Of a DNA stretch of 64,000 nt, positions 46,113-57,812 are shown piece by piece. Positions within the stretch are counted from its first letter, which is position 1; each line of letters opens with the position of its first letter. The stretch spans positions 30,060-94,059 of the forward strand of contig SWDT01000768.1 of NCBI GenBank assembly GCA_009193035.1, written 5' to 3'. The position numbers and the translations under genes were made by a program. The notes beneath the pieces are model-generated. The model was given only the letters and a program-made list of their open reading frames with translations, was not told where the DNA came from and searched no databases. Source of the DNA: Halicephalobus mephisto. Lineage: Eukaryota; Nematoda; Chromadorea; Rhabditida; Panagrolaimidae.

Positions 46113-49100
46113 ATGCTTTTGGTAATAATTTTCCTGCTGTTATTCCCGAAAGGTAAACATTTGATTTCTCTATTTTTTATACAAAACGTTTAGAAGCATC
46201 TACGGAATGTACCTGTGGTGGAGTGGAGATTCAGATGAGTGACCAGATGCATTGCTTCGAGATTCAACGGAACTCTGGAGGATCATGGGTGACTGCCGAC
46301 ACCAGATGTGCTGAGGTCGGGGGTTTCTTGGTTCATATTAACAATGCTTCGTTGTACACGCAATTGCAAGACTACGTTGTTACAGTAAGACTATCTCTAT
46401 TTACGTGAACTTTAATTGTCTCTTTAGAACTATGAGAAGCCGTTGATGACGGGTGCTACGGTAGCCAACATAGATCTCTATTTGGTTGCTTTCATGTGCC
46501 CAGAGAACAAGTTTCATTCTCTTCTGAGCAGTTCCTTTGTTTCCTCTTCGTTCAATGGAGTAAGTTGGATACATGGATTTTCAAAATTACTGATTATTAA
46601 CTTCCTAGAAGTTTGTAATCTTCCAGAATTCAGGGAAACATTTCAGAAGTACCTAAGGCTGAAAAGTTTAGAACTTTATAAAAAATTCTGAAAGCTAGTG
46701 CTGAGAGTTTCAAAATAACACTCATTTCTAGTTTTAGTGACAGAATGAACATTTTAATTTACATTCATATATTTTTCACTGTAGATTCAAATCAAATTGG
46801 ACAATATTAATACTTTGCAAAAGTTGAGTTTTGACTTTTTTGAATTAGAATTTCATAGAATTCAGAAAATCTTTTCGAATCAAAATCTGAAACAAAATTT
46901 CGAAATTTCCAACAGAATTCTAAATATTCGTGTCGAAATATATTCATAGTAATTTAATTTTTAATCTTTGTAATAGTATGGAAATTACAACAAGAAATGA
47001 TTTGTTTTCCCTTGACAACTCAAACATGGCAGCATTCACAGTTTGCCAAAGTTTAGTCTTTTCATTTTTTGAAACTAGAATTTTGTAATATTCGATAGGA
47101 ACTTCTTAAATCAACATCTAGGATAAAAATCCTTGTATTTTTTAGAAGATACTAGAAATCCTATTCGAGATAATTAAAAGTCATTCGTTTGAATTTTATG
47201 ATATTATGAAAATCCTAATTTACATTTATTAGGTATTCATCACAGGCTCAAATTTGTCAAAATTCATATATCATTGGAATTTTATCTTTTGGATTTTCTG
47301 AACCAGAATTTTTAAAAATTTAATTAAAATTTTGGAAACTGTAGATTTCTTTGGGGAACACCTGGGTTTCAAAGAAGTTTCTGGAGTCTTCTAGAATCCT
47401 GAGGAGACTTTTTGAACCAAAATCTGAAAATTTGAGTTCTTTGCATTTTTGAACGTTTTCGAAATTCATATTGAGACAGTTTTATAGTGACGTTCATTTT
47501 TAATTTTTCTAATAGTGTGACTTCAGACCCCCGGCGAAGATGATAGATGTACGTTTTTCACGAATGATAAATCTGGACGACTTCATTACATGCCTTGCGA
47601 TTCATCTGCCGATGTTCTCTGTGATCGACGTAAGTCTTTTTAATGTTGATTTTAGCATTATTTGGTTTTAGCAATGGAAAAGAAAACCTACTGTAATATC
47701 ATGATGAACTGTACCACGACAACGACTTCTTCAACTACGACTTCCATAACTACGACTTCCGAACCAACAACAACGACTTCTGAGACTACGAGAACCTCTT
47801 CCACTACAACTACTCCAAGAGTGAATACTACGACTACTCTAACTACAAGCAAAACGAGTCTATCGTCCACAACAACAGTTGCACCAGGAAATGGTAATTC
47901 TACTATGACGACTACGACTACAGCTACAACTCCCTTCCTTGGTAAGACTACTGTGGTTTTCTTAATAATAGTGATTTAGGCAATACAACAACGACGACTA
48001 AGAAACAAACAACGATTACGACAACTCAAGCCTCTAACGATAAATGTATCGGAAGCGGATACACTAGAGTTTTTGGGTGGTGTGTTCCCTGGTGGTGTTG
48101 GTTGATTTTCGGTCTCCTTCTGCTCGGAATTCTTCTTTGTCTTCTCTGCTGGATTTGTCATTTCTGTATTGAAGCCTGTCTTTGTTCTCATCGACCAGAA
48201 CAAACGATTATGGCCGATGAAAAACCACTTCATCAATGGCCTAGAGAAAACATAGCCTGTCAGACTGATCCGTTCTTGTTACCGAAAGGGGAGACTGTCT
48301 ATGTTCCTGTTCCGAAAACACCTCCACCAGAACGAGAAAAGATTGTAATCAAGGAGATCGAGAAACCACCCGTTCACACTCATAGTGTTCTTCATACTCG
48401 AGAAATCGTCCATGATACCCCTTCAGCCCCTGTTATAAATAACTTGACTGTTTATGAGAATGCTTTCAACAAACATACAATGATCGTTCCTCCATCTGTT
48501 CAGCAGCCAGAACCGATGCCTCCAGTCTTCATTCCCCCTCCGGCGATTGACTTTGATCGCGATGCTATGAGTGGTCATTCTCTTCCCACCTTTTCTGAAA
48601 TAGAAGGTTTGTGGTGAATTTTAATATTTTTTCAATAAAAAGGACCGTTTTAGAATCTCCAACCCCGCAGATAACAGAAGACATCCCTGATTCAGTGGTT
48701 CCTGCTGTTTTCCCCTTGTCGAAACCTCAAAAACGTCGTGAACGTCCGTTTTCTTCGTTGAAACATAATCGACCTCCGATTGGTGGATTACATCCAGACG
48801 TAAAACTTCCTAAAGTTGGTCCTGGTGTGATTGACAAGCCATCGCCCAGGGAATTTCCGAAACGACCGGCTTCAGTCGGAAGTGAAAGAGAATTTCCGAA
48901 ACCTCCTCCTGATTCTCCGCCATTGCACCCGAAACAGCGTTCTGTTACTCCACCTGAATTTGATAGGCCTATTCGAAGGAATACTCCTCTAGGGTGTGTG
49001 TAATTCTTTCAATAATATTATACTTTCATTCTTCAGAGCTCATCGACAACCAGAAGAACTATCTCGAACTCTCCCAAGAGATGAACCCAATCCAGTCCCT

Positions 49101-49595
49101 CCAATGAATCCTTTACCAATGCAGTCTCCATTTCAAGTTCCATCTCCAAGGGAAAACGATCAAAATAGAATCCCAAGAAATAACGAAAAAGCAGATCCTC
49201 GGGCATCTCCTCCACGGAATCCTTCTCCCCTACCTAAGCAATCCCCTCGTCCAATTGCTCCTTCTCCGAAACCGCCATCAACTCGCCGTGTTTCACCTAT
49301 GAACGACAGCCCAACAAAAATCGTGTCCTCTCCCCGGAAATTCCGTACTTCCTCTCCTGAACTTACTAGTCAATCTCTGATGGCTCCTCCGAGAACCTCC
49401 AATACTCGTCGTCGTTCCCCTCTTCCAGAATTTGAAGATTCCAATGATAGAACTTCCAAGAATCCAGCAAATATAAAACCCGCACGTGGACGTCTTGGTG
49501 GAGCGGTCCACGGTCGTCCAGAAGGATGGAAACCATGGTCGAACAACTCCCAACTTTTTTCTTCTAATCCTGGATATTTAAACAACGACGGCTAA
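46113..49595 (+). CDS. C-type lectin-domain membrane protein with mucin-like stalk and long proline-rich cytoplasmic tail
   Basis: Exons 46113-46152, 46194-46384, 46428-46559, 47527-47629, 47672-47941, 47980-48606, 48654-48993, 49037-49595; 753 aa, phases consistent. Signal peptide MLLVIIFLLLFP; CTLD-like domain to about 155 (MHCFEIQRNSGGSWVTADTRC at the start, CDSSADVLCDR at the end); Thr/Ser-rich stalk (about 165-265) suited to O-glycosylation; Cys/Trp-rich TM (about 280-310, WLIFGLLLLGILLCLLCWICHF); then a ~440-residue tail rich in Pro, Ser and Arg with many PxxP and SPR/SPK motifs. The acceptor at 47526 was chosen because it keeps the CTLD C-terminus in frame. Canonical sugar-binding EPN/QPD is not seen. 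May be a signalling receptor or cell-adhesion protein; that is inference. Confidence 0.85.
46600..47500. repeat. Repeat-filled intron of the C-type lectin gene
   Basis: The 967-nt intron 3 is mostly degenerate repeat: a minus-strand head at about 46945-46925 (TATTTCGACACGAATATT), and units AAGTTTAGAACTTTATAAAA, GAGTCTTCTAGAATCCTG. Phrases recur within it (GACAA...CAAA.TTGA.AAAGTT.AGT.TTT.ACTTTTT at about 46801 and 47026). Confidence 0.55.
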
Positions 49596-50363
49596 ATAAG
49601 ATTACTGTGAATCTGCATTAATTTTACTTACTATTTGTTCTGAAATATCCTCATAAATGAAACAACGTAATCCTTATTTGGAAAAATTTAAATTTGAAGA
49701 AATCTATAAATAGAGAAATAATCGACTTCTGTTTTGATATTATTGTTTGTATAAAAGTGAAGAAATTAAGCTTTCTAATTTTTGTGTGATTTTTTAAAAA
49801 TTAAATTTTCGCTTAACAACCATATATTTAAGATTTTTGGTTAAATAAGATTAAATTCCCAACCGTCGTCACGTTAATTTTCAATTTACTTTACCTTCGT
49901 TTTTGAGAATTTCACTGTAGTCCCTGGCCCGTTGTCGACGTTAAGAAATTCTTAATTCCAGATGCGACGACTAAAAATATTCAAATTGCTTCAAATTTTT
50001 CATGTCGTTTCTTGTTCAATTAAATGAGGGACAAAAACGTTACGGAAATTGCCTACCGTTTCCTTACTCGAAATCCAAAATTACCACTTTTCCCTCAGGG
50101 CAAATAAATCAAATAGGCAATGATTACTTTTGTCAAGACAAATTCCACAGTCGAATTACTTATAAGCAAGAGGATCCTTAAAATTGTTTTTCGCCCATCA
50201 AAGATCGTGTTTTCGGCTTGCATCTTCCTGTCATACTGGGAAATAGGAGGTTCGATGCCTTGGTGTAAATTATTGACATTGTCGTGTCGGTATAAAATGT
50301 TTTGGTTAAGGACGGAATTTCGAATTACAGTTGTTTTTGCAAATTGCAGAAGCTTTTTCAACA
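49596..50363. other. Intergenic
   Basis: Likely the nlp-3 promoter. No coding feature recognised. Confidence 0.5.
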
Positions 50364-50667
50364 ATGCTGAGGTCGCAGATATTCTTCGTCGTCGTTCTGA
50401 CTTTCTTCCTCGTAGTTTCGGCTGAAGTCGATAGAAACATCTACGGAAACCGATTGGTGAGTTCTAGTGTTATTAAAGTTAATTACTTTGGTTATTTAGC
50501 GAGCAAAACGAGCAATTAATCCATTCATGGATTCCATTGGCAAAAGAGCTGGGGATTCTGGACTCTTCAGACTCGACTCCATGAAACATTCCTTTGATGG
50601 TCTCACTGGAGAGTCCTTAGCGAAACGGAACTCAGTTATGTACGTTCCGGTTTATCTCGACGAATAA
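50364..50667 (+). CDS. nlp-3: Neuropeptide precursor, nlp-3-like
   Basis: Exons 50364-50456 and 50500-50667; 86 aa. Signal peptide MLRSQIFFVVVLTFFLVVSA. Dibasic cleavage sites release AINPFMDSIG (flanked by KR; closely like C. elegans NLP-3 peptides of the form A-x-NPFLDSxG) and a peptide ending SFDGLTGESLA before KR, parallel to the NLP-3 peptide with FDSLAGQSLG. The Gly before KR allows C-terminal amidation of the first peptide. The stop codon lies inside AATAAA (50663-50668), giving a very short 3' UTR. A second neuropeptide-like precursor follows 0.5 kb downstream on the same strand. Confidence 0.88.
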
Positions 50668-51193
50668 AAATATTTATTTTGGAGGTTTCGGATTCGATCA
50701 CCATTAGTTGCATGGAATCGGCACTACAAACATCAACAATTGTTTTTTGTGTTCTGAAAAATGCACTTGAACTATTTTTGGGTTGCTGTAATTCATTGAA
50801 ACACCAGAAATAAACTTATTGAAGTCGAAAACTTTAAATGCAAAACAGTTCTCTTAAGCATTCAAAACACGAACAATGACGAATTTTATGAACTTGAAAT
50901 AAGTTCTCAGTTTCGGAGACTTGGTAACGGCTAGAAAAATTAAGATTCAACAAAGAACTTCAGTCATTAGTAGTTTGAATTGGGGAATGTAATTCAACTT
51001 GGCTAATGAAATGAAGTACCGCCTGATGGGCCCTCGGGAAATACATAAACGGCTAATTTGATAGTAAGAAATTTTTCCACATTAAAATGCCAAGAATTTC
51101 CTGATCCTGCCTGTGGTAGTCGTGAATTTTGCTACTTTGGAAACTTTTACTGATCTTCATCATTTCAGACGGTAATAGAAAATCTATCAGAAG
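50668..51193. other. Intergenic between neuropeptide genes
   Basis: No coding feature; TTTCAG at about 51165-51170 upstream of the next ATG may be a trans-splice acceptor. Confidence 0.45.
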
Positions 51194-51646
51194 ATGGTTT
51201 CGGAAAAGTACATTATCTGGTTTTTCGCTATTTTCTGTCTGACGGTAAGAATTGCCTAAGAAGTAATCTATTATTGATCATTTGAATCTAGGAAGTCATG
51301 AGTTTCAACATCAGAAAAGAAAGCCCTAATTCTTATGACTTTTTGCTCCCAACGAATGAACAGGAACTCGCCCTGGCTCCTGGACCGGAAAAACGGGCTC
51401 AAACAAGGCACTCCATCACTGAAACCAGAGACAGAATTGCTGATGCCATCATGAGAATACTGTATGACTCTTCACACCTCGGAGGTGAAGATACCGAAGG
51501 ACTCAAAAAAGTAAGGAGTATCTTCCATCTTTGTAGTATTAACTTTATTGCTTTAGAAGAGAAGTGATCTGTTTTACGACCAAAAGAGACAAAACCTCAG
51601 AAAAAGCAACTTTGATCTCCTGGCTGGCGGTGGTTTGGGGAAGTAA
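51194..51646 (+). CDS. Neuropeptide-like precursor with orcokinin-like motif
   Basis: Exons 51194-51244, 51292-51510, 51557-51646; 119 aa. Signal peptide MVSEKYIIWFFAIFCLT. Basic sites (KR at ...GPEKRAQTRH, KKKR before SDLFYDQ, KR after it, RK before the last peptide) could release SDLFYDQ and SNFDLLAGGGLGK; the last ends Gly-Lys, which permits amidation after trimming. FDLLAGGGLG resembles orcokinin/NLP-3-type FD(S/G)LAG peptides. AATAAA overlaps the stop codon (51645-51650). The named C. elegans counterpart was not identified. Confidence 0.7.
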
Positions 51647-52113
51647 TAAAGAGAAATATCGCCCTAAATCCTTCAAGAAAAAACCAAAGGGAATTGACAC
51701 GTTAACGCCGTATTTTTCAGTTTGTAATTTTTATTAGATTAATAATAACGATGAATTTCAAGCATGTGTGTGACATTGATAAAGACAATGTGTTGATATT
51801 CGTAATTGTAGGCGGAAAATTAAAATCAAAATTATCCTTGTTGTGAGAGCACAGAGTTTATTCCCACCACGAAAGTTCCTGAAGACCGTGAGATTAGATT
51901 TTTATCACTGCGACCAAATTGGGCGCATTTAGGATAATCGAATTTCCGAGTCAAAAAGTGATATCGAATGCTTACTATGACGTATTTAATTTAATTCCCT
52001 TTTATACTTTATTTTCATCTGTGACATGTTTATTACGATATAAATTCAAAAAACCTCATGGAATGGAGACAAGAGAAATTTGTAAATTATTTCTCAAGTC
52101 TGCGACAGTTATT
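51647..52113. other. Intergenic
   Basis: AT-rich; plus-strand frame 51919-52152 lacks an ATG near its start and is not supported. Confidence 0.45.
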
Positions 52114-52338
52114 TCAGTTTTGATCCTCGAGGTATTGATCAACTACACATAGGAGATATCCAGTAAATATCATAAAACTGCTAAAAATGTAAATGGCAAC
52201 AATAATAACGAATTTGGCGTAATTTTCTTCGGTTTGTCTGTCAAGAAAGATTTTGTTAACCGCAATTTCATCTGTTAATTCGTAACTTACTCCCTGAAGT
52301 TGTCTGATTATTACTGTATAGTTTAAAATTTCCAACAT
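52114..52338 (-). CDS. Small single-pass membrane protein, unrecognised
   Basis: 74 aa from ATG 52338: short polar N-terminus with an NYT sequon (MLEILNYTVIIRQLQG), then one hydrophobic segment (about 43-65, FVIIVAIYIFSSFMIFTGYLL) and an acidic end VVDQYLEDQN. Size and layout recall KCNE/MPS potassium-channel partners, but their conserved post-TM motif is not seen. May be single-exon, partial or spurious. Confidence 0.35.
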   Translation of the reverse strand: MLEILNYTVIIRQLQGVSYELTDEIAVNKIFLDRQTEENYAKFVIIVAIYIFSSFMIFTGYLLCVVDQYLEDQN

Positions 52339-52716
52339 TCTTATTATTAGGATTTGCAGCAATGAATGAAATTTGGATTAAGAGAAGAAGCAAATTTCTT
52401 TTTACAAACATTTTTGGAATTTGATAGGCCAAGCAAAACTGAAATCAGTTTATGAAGAAACCAGTGTCTGGAAAAAACTTTGAATTTCAAATCAGCAATA
52501 GAAAACTGATTACAAAATTCTTTTGAATATCATGCAAAAAACGATTACAAATTGTCGGAGTATTTTATGAACATATTGCTATCAATATTCGACTATTATG
52601 GTGTTTATTTGTCTGACTTTGTGTTTATTACATATTGCTTCAGTTAAAACTCCAAAAAATCGGTAACTAATTGAAATATAAGTTCACTCTAACTAGTTTC
52701 TTTCAATGTGAGAAAA
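52339..52716. other. Intergenic
   Basis: AT-rich, nothing recognised beyond the 3' end of the NTF2-like gene. Confidence 0.45.
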
Positions 52717-53315
52717 TCACATGATGAATTCGTCGTGGTAGATAAGGTAAGTCCCATCGAGTTCTCGTTTGTAGATTTGCTCATAAGGCATATATACTCC
52801 TGGCTTATCCTTGAATTCATAACGACCTTTTTGAATTAAATACTCTCCATTACCAGCTTCCAAGTTAACATCTGACTAAAATAAACATTCGGCTATTATA
52901 AACATTGAGATTAATTATTTTACAAAACTATCTCGACACGAATTTCTATAATTTTTTCAACAATTTTGGAATTTTCAGTTCTAAAAACTTTTAAAGTTTC
53001 TACTAAGTTCACAAAAATCCGAAAAATTTCTGAGATTTTTAAAGCTTTCAAAACACTACAGAATTCTAATTTTTCCGAAATCATGATCGAAAACAAGAGA
53101 CTCACCTTCAAATGTATTTTGAAGGCACTTAAGGAGGCGTATTTCTCTCCAACAGCTTTTCTTCCGTGAGCAACCCATTTGCCGGTAAGCACTAGGACTC
53201 CTTCGGGATGATAGAGCTCGACAAATTTTTTAGAATCTCCAGCGTTCCAAGTCTTCTCAAAATTGTCCTGGATCTTTGATAGCAACTCAGTCAACTCCTT
53301 TTCCGAATATGGCAT
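52717..53315 (-). CDS. NTF2-like (SnoaL/DUF4440-type) small protein
   Basis: Exons 53315-53106 and 52875-52717; 122 aa. Helix-rich start (KELTELLSKIQDNFEKTWNAGD) followed by the cone-fold beta core (FVELYHPEGVLVLTGKWVAHG, GEYLIQKGRYEFKDKPGVYMPY, YKRELDGTYLIYHDEFI), the standard layout of single-domain NTF2-like proteins of nematodes. No catalytic residue can be assigned; such proteins often bind small molecules. The 230-nt intron contains one of the clearest copies of the dispersed repeat (head at 52928-52946), in a gene whose other sequence is compact. Confidence 0.82.
52920..53065 (+). repeat. Dispersed repeat: head plus array, in NTF2-like gene intron
   Basis: Head CTATCTCGACACGAATTTCT (52928-52947) then TTTTGGAATTTTCAGTTC, AAGTTTCTACTAAGTTCAC, CGAAAAATTTCTGAG. 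Confidence 0.7.
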
Positions 53316-54187
53316 TTTGGATTTTACAGGGAAGTCAATTAAAAGACTTTTTTGGTCGATTTTATACTCGGACAATCAATCAAACTTATCAGTCAATCAA
53401 TTAACCCATATTTTGCATGGTACATCGAAATGCATTGTGCTTAGAACATCGAATTGCTAGAGAATTTTTGGGCAGAGTTCAAAGTAAACCTCAACGGAAA
53501 ATATGAATTTTGGAGAAATCACACTATTAGAAAAGAGAAATAAGTTTTGTTGTGAAATTATCTTGACATCAGTTTCTAATAACTTGTAACAAACTGCAGA
53601 AATCGACGTTTCAGGATTTTTGAAGATTCTAGGAATTTCTCTAAAATTCGACCCCATTGATTAAGAATGAAAACTTCAAAATAAATCAAATACAACCCAT
53701 CAAGTTTTCATTTTGAAATTCGTTTTTAATTGAATTTTTCATCTTATTGCGGTTTGAAAACGAAGAACTTTTTGTGATATATTGGATATCTCCAGCTTTT
53801 AAATTCGGTTAATAGTTTTAACGAATTTCCCTTCATATAACTGCATTATCCAGTAAATCAAATTTAAAAGTCGTATTTTCCTTCCGAAAATTCATCTTTT
53901 AGTCTGTACGGAAATCATAATTTCTATGAACATCTATTACATTTTTTAAAACTGATATTTTAAGTATTTTGTTTGAATTAAAAGACAAGAAATCAATTTA
54001 ACTTCGAGGATCATCAACGAAGATAGTTAACTTTATTTTTATCTTTGCTTTCTTCCTTTTGGGAATCTCAGACAAGTTGATAATTCAAGTTCCAGCTCGA
54101 GTTCTTATTGCTCGCAACGTGCGCGGCCTTAGTTTTTTCGGCAGTTTTTCTTTCGTCCCAGTTTAAATTGATTTCTTAGATCTCCTA
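53316..54187. other. Intergenic with repeat head
   Basis: Head at about 53551-53580 (GAAATTATCTTGACATCAG) with short array to about 53655. TTTCTTAG at about 54172-54179, 8 nt before the next ATG, looks like a trans-splice acceptor. Confidence 0.5.
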
Positions 54188-55548
54188 ATGACTTCTCCAA
54201 CAACTTTATCAAATCCTTCGTCTGTGGGATTACCAGATATCTTGGATCCTTCTGATTGTATATATTATTTGAACCAACTGAGGCAGAATCTCCATTCCTT
54301 TCTGAGAGCGTTTGTTAATTCCTTGTTCAACAAGAGGTGATATATAATATTTAGGGCTGAAAACGATCTTTCTCCTGACGAAGCCGTAGAGCAAGGCAAA
54401 ATAGTGTCAGATTCTCTAGCCGCCTTCAAACGAGAAGCTCTTCTGCTACCAGTAGTTAAAGAAACTAGAGAATCTCAGAAACAACGAGTTGCTCAGTTGT
54501 TGAATGAAATCAGGCTGAAGAATGATTTTTATAATAATCTTATTGCAAAACGCGCTGTAGTTAAACCAAGTAAGTTTCAGTACTTTATTATTATCTGTAA
54601 AATTATTTTCCAGAGAATGAAGCAAAGGAGAGAAGAAAGAAAGCCAACGACTTGATTCAAGATACTGTGATGAGAGCGAAGAGAAAGAGACAGATTATCT
54701 TCGAAGATACTCTGACGAAAGCTCCAAAATATTTCGAGGATGAACGGGATAATGAACTGGGATACGAGTCAATTCCACGAGAAAAAGTGCTATTTGATAA
54801 GGATATGAAACCACCAAGGATTTGGCGACTTAAGAAAGATAAATCAAAGACTAATGAAACCAGCAAAAAGACTGGAAAACAGGAACCTGAAACTAAGATC
54901 GTCTTTAATGAAAATCCAGAAGGCAATGAACCTACTCCTGGACCCTCTAAGATCTTGGATAAGAATACTACAGCTACGAATCCAACAAAGAACCCGACCA
55001 AGTCTTCTGTCGAAGTTTATCAAACAGAACTAGCGCCTTCGTTTGAGAAATTAAAGCATATATCTGCAGCCAATCAGAGATATGCCAAGCTCAATAAACT
55101 TAGACAAGTGCTGTTATTACAACGGGAGAAATACTTCAGTGAAGAAGGCAAGGAATCTTTTGATAGCAATACTCCTCCGAAGAAGATGAGACTATCCGAT
55201 GACCAGGTTGACATAGATAGACAGGAAGTGATCAAAACTACTGCCAAAAAATGGAAGTATTACCGACCTACTCTTCCGAAAATACCATCACAGGTTACTG
55301 GACAGGGTGTTCTGGAAATGGAGGAAAAAAGTACTCGCGGATCAGCTTTCCCAACTCTGACGAATACTCAGATCAACTTGATGAGACACATGAAGGTGGT
55401 GGACTCCTCTGAGTATGCTGACAAGCCTAAATGCCTTCCAGGAACGAGTATTCGGAAGCAAGATCAAAGAATTTCTCGTTTGAAGATTGATTATTCTTCT
55501 GTTGATCCAGATCTCGCTAGCGTTTTTAAGGAAATGGATCTTGTTTAA
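54188..55548 (+). CDS. mdt-9: Mediator subunit 9-like protein with long charged C-terminal region; first gene of a putative operon
   Basis: Exons 54188-54324 (or -54336), 54355-54569, 54614-55548; about 428-432 aa. The helical N-terminal ~120 residues (SDCIYYLNQLRQNLHSFLRAF; FKREALLLPVV; QKQRVAQLLNEIRLKNDFYNNL) look like the MED9 region, and lsm-3 follows directly, as I recall for C. elegans mdt-9 and lsm-3; the MED9 call is from that synteny plus helix pattern, not firm. The remaining ~300 residues are Lys/Arg/Glu-rich (RAKRKRQIIFEDTL, PPKKMRLSDDQ) and nuclear-looking. Exon 1 ends at an in-frame TGA that must be spliced out by an intron of only 30 nt (or 18 nt). No other phase-correct donor was found. 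Confidence 0.6.
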
Positions 55549-55664
55549 TTAATTTGTAAAAAGATACTTTAGCATTTGCGATCAATTGATACGGTATTTG
55601 ACCGTAGATTTATCTTAATTTTTGAATTTTTTGTTAAATTTATTAGTTATTGACTTCAGCAACT
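55549..55664 (+). promoter_or_regulatory. Intercistronic region of putative operon with trans-splice acceptor
   Basis: 116 bp between the upstream stop and the lsm-3 start, the classic spacing of nematode operons. It has a T-rich tract (about 55603-55640) and a TTGACTTCAG acceptor ending at 55659, five bases before the ATG, where SL2-type trans-splicing would occur. Confidence 0.65.
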
Positions 55665-55985
55665 ATGGCAGGACTTGATCTCAACGGCGATGCTGGGGAT
55701 CTGGCAACGACCATCGAAGAACCAATTGATTTTATCCGATTTGCACTGAACGAACATGTCCTCGTCAAGATGAGAACGGATCGCACACTCACAGGAATTC
55801 TCCACAGTTTCGATCAGCATCTGAATATGGTTATGGGTGATGTTGTTGAAACCATCAATACTACAGAAGTTGATCTCGATAGCGGTGAAGAAATAGTGAA
55901 AACTGTCACACGTGAAATTCCTCTTCTATTTATTCGTGGTGATTCAGTAGTTCTTGTTTCAACTCCTAATCGGAATGTGAATTGA
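55665..55985 (+). CDS. lsm-3: U6 snRNA-associated Sm-like protein LSm3
   Basis: Single exon, 106 aa. Member of the LSm2-8 (U6 snRNP) and LSm1-7 (mRNA decay) rings. Sm1 motif HVLVKMRTDRTLTGILHSFDQHLNMVMGD with the RNA-contact Asp/Asn (DQHLN), Sm2 motif LLFIRGDSVVLVS; N-terminus EEPIDFIRFAL as in LSm3. Start chosen as the first ATG after the TTCAG acceptor. AATAAA at 56020-56025. Confidence 0.96.
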   Translation: MAGLDLNGDAGDLATTIEEPIDFIRFALNEHVLVKMRTDRTLTGILHSFDQHLNMVMGDVVETINTTEVDLDSGEEIVKTVTREIPLLFIRGDSVVLVSTPNRNVN

Positions 55986-57767
55986 AATTCCAATGAATTT
56001 TCTCATTGCTTCATTGATGAATAAATATTTTTTTTTTCAATTATTTATTAGTAATTAGTAGATGAATCGACTTTCAAGTGTTTAATCATCTATTTAAAGT
56101 AATATTCCTAAAACGAAAATTTGGGAATGTGTCTTGATGATGAACATGGATTTTACGACGAGAAATTTAGAAAATGAAATAGAGATTTCCATATATTGTT
56201 TCTACTATCTCTGAAAGTTTCCTTGTTTGGATTCTTTCCATTTGGTGTAGAGTCGAGTGAGAGTTCAGAACCTATAGTTAGTATTTGTTATGTTAATGAG
56301 ATGAAAACAGAATAACTAAAGACAATTGATTTTGAAGCTAGTTTTTGACCATAGTTTTTTAAATTCGGATTTACATATGCTAAATTCAACATGAACAGAT
56401 TTAAAATTTAATTCTCCATCGAATGATACGTCACATCATAGATAAAAAATTAGGTATGATATATGAGAAATTGTTGTGGAAACTTTTTTATAATTGGATA
56501 GAAAATTCTTAATACTCTTCTTTAATATTGAGAAGATCAACTTTCTTAATTCTTGGAATTGCAAAAACTGATATAAATGACTCTAGGATATTTGATAAAA
56601 ACGCTAGATCTTAATTATAAACTAATAGAACTCGGTAATTGTTACATTATTAAGTAACCCATCGGATATTTAGAAACCTTACAATCAGAACTGGAAGTAT
56701 TAAAATAAATTTCATATTGAAAACGACTGCAAATTAACTGTTCAAATTATTTTTGCCCTCGAAAGAAATCTTGCTTTCTTCTTTTTCTCCCGAGGACATC
56801 TTTTCTACTCGCTTCTGTTCTTTTATATTTATTTTTCTTCTTTGTTTGCAAAAAGGTATATCTAATTTGTTTTATTTATTGTTTTCATATATAACTTTTT
56901 GGATGTTATCAAATCACCATTAAATTCGATAACTGAAAAGTATTAGTAAATATGATATTTATGTGAATAAAAAGGCAAGGTTTTATTAACCAATATGATT
57001 AGGTGGTGAAATTTAGCTATTGGCCAAAGATGCAAATCCATTTATGCATGATTATATTTGTATGATAACAACATTGGTATCAATATCGCTATTAATTCCA
57101 CTCAGCCTTCATCTCCACGAAGTAGTGAATTTGCGTCGAAAAAAATATGGTTTAAAAGAATACATTCATTGTAAAAAATAATTCCTTTTAAAGAATACTT
57201 AGGCATATCGCAGGGTCCCTGGATTGGTTGCTTAAATAAAGCATATAGTCAACATTGATATATTTCAGGAAAGAAATGATGTCTAAAGATTTAGTAAAGG
57301 TCTACAAAGACTATATTAACTGGTCAACTTAGCGTCAATAACCTACTAGTATTGAATATTAATTTTCTACGAAGATGCCTGGAAAAAGATAATAAGGTTC
57401 AGCTGATTCAATTTAAATCATATACTACACCTCAACAAAGAATCAGATCAATTTACATTACTAGATGAGTCGATATATTTAATAGATAACTAGATTCCAT
57501 TCAAAAACAACAACTTGGTCCTCTTTTAAATGCTTAGAATTTCATTTGCATCACTTCCAACATGAATGTTGGTTAATGTGAAGGTATTCCAACGAAAATT
57601 ACTGGTAACAATTATACTTTATCCCCAATGTTATCAATCGTAACATGTAGAACTGATTGCTAAAAAAATATTATTATGTTAGGATATGGTTATCATATTT
57701 ATTTTCTGAATGATCTCTTTTTTGAAAAACAGGCGTATCCTTTAGAGTGAAATTTACAAGAGGCAGA

Positions 57768-57812
57768 GATAGTGCTCATAAATCGTATATCTTGAAATTT
57801 TTATTCACTATC
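57768..57812. repeat. 45-nt foldback, copy 1
   Basis: GATAGTG at 57768-57774 pairs with CACTATC at 57806-57812; loop of 31 nt. Confidence 0.7.
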
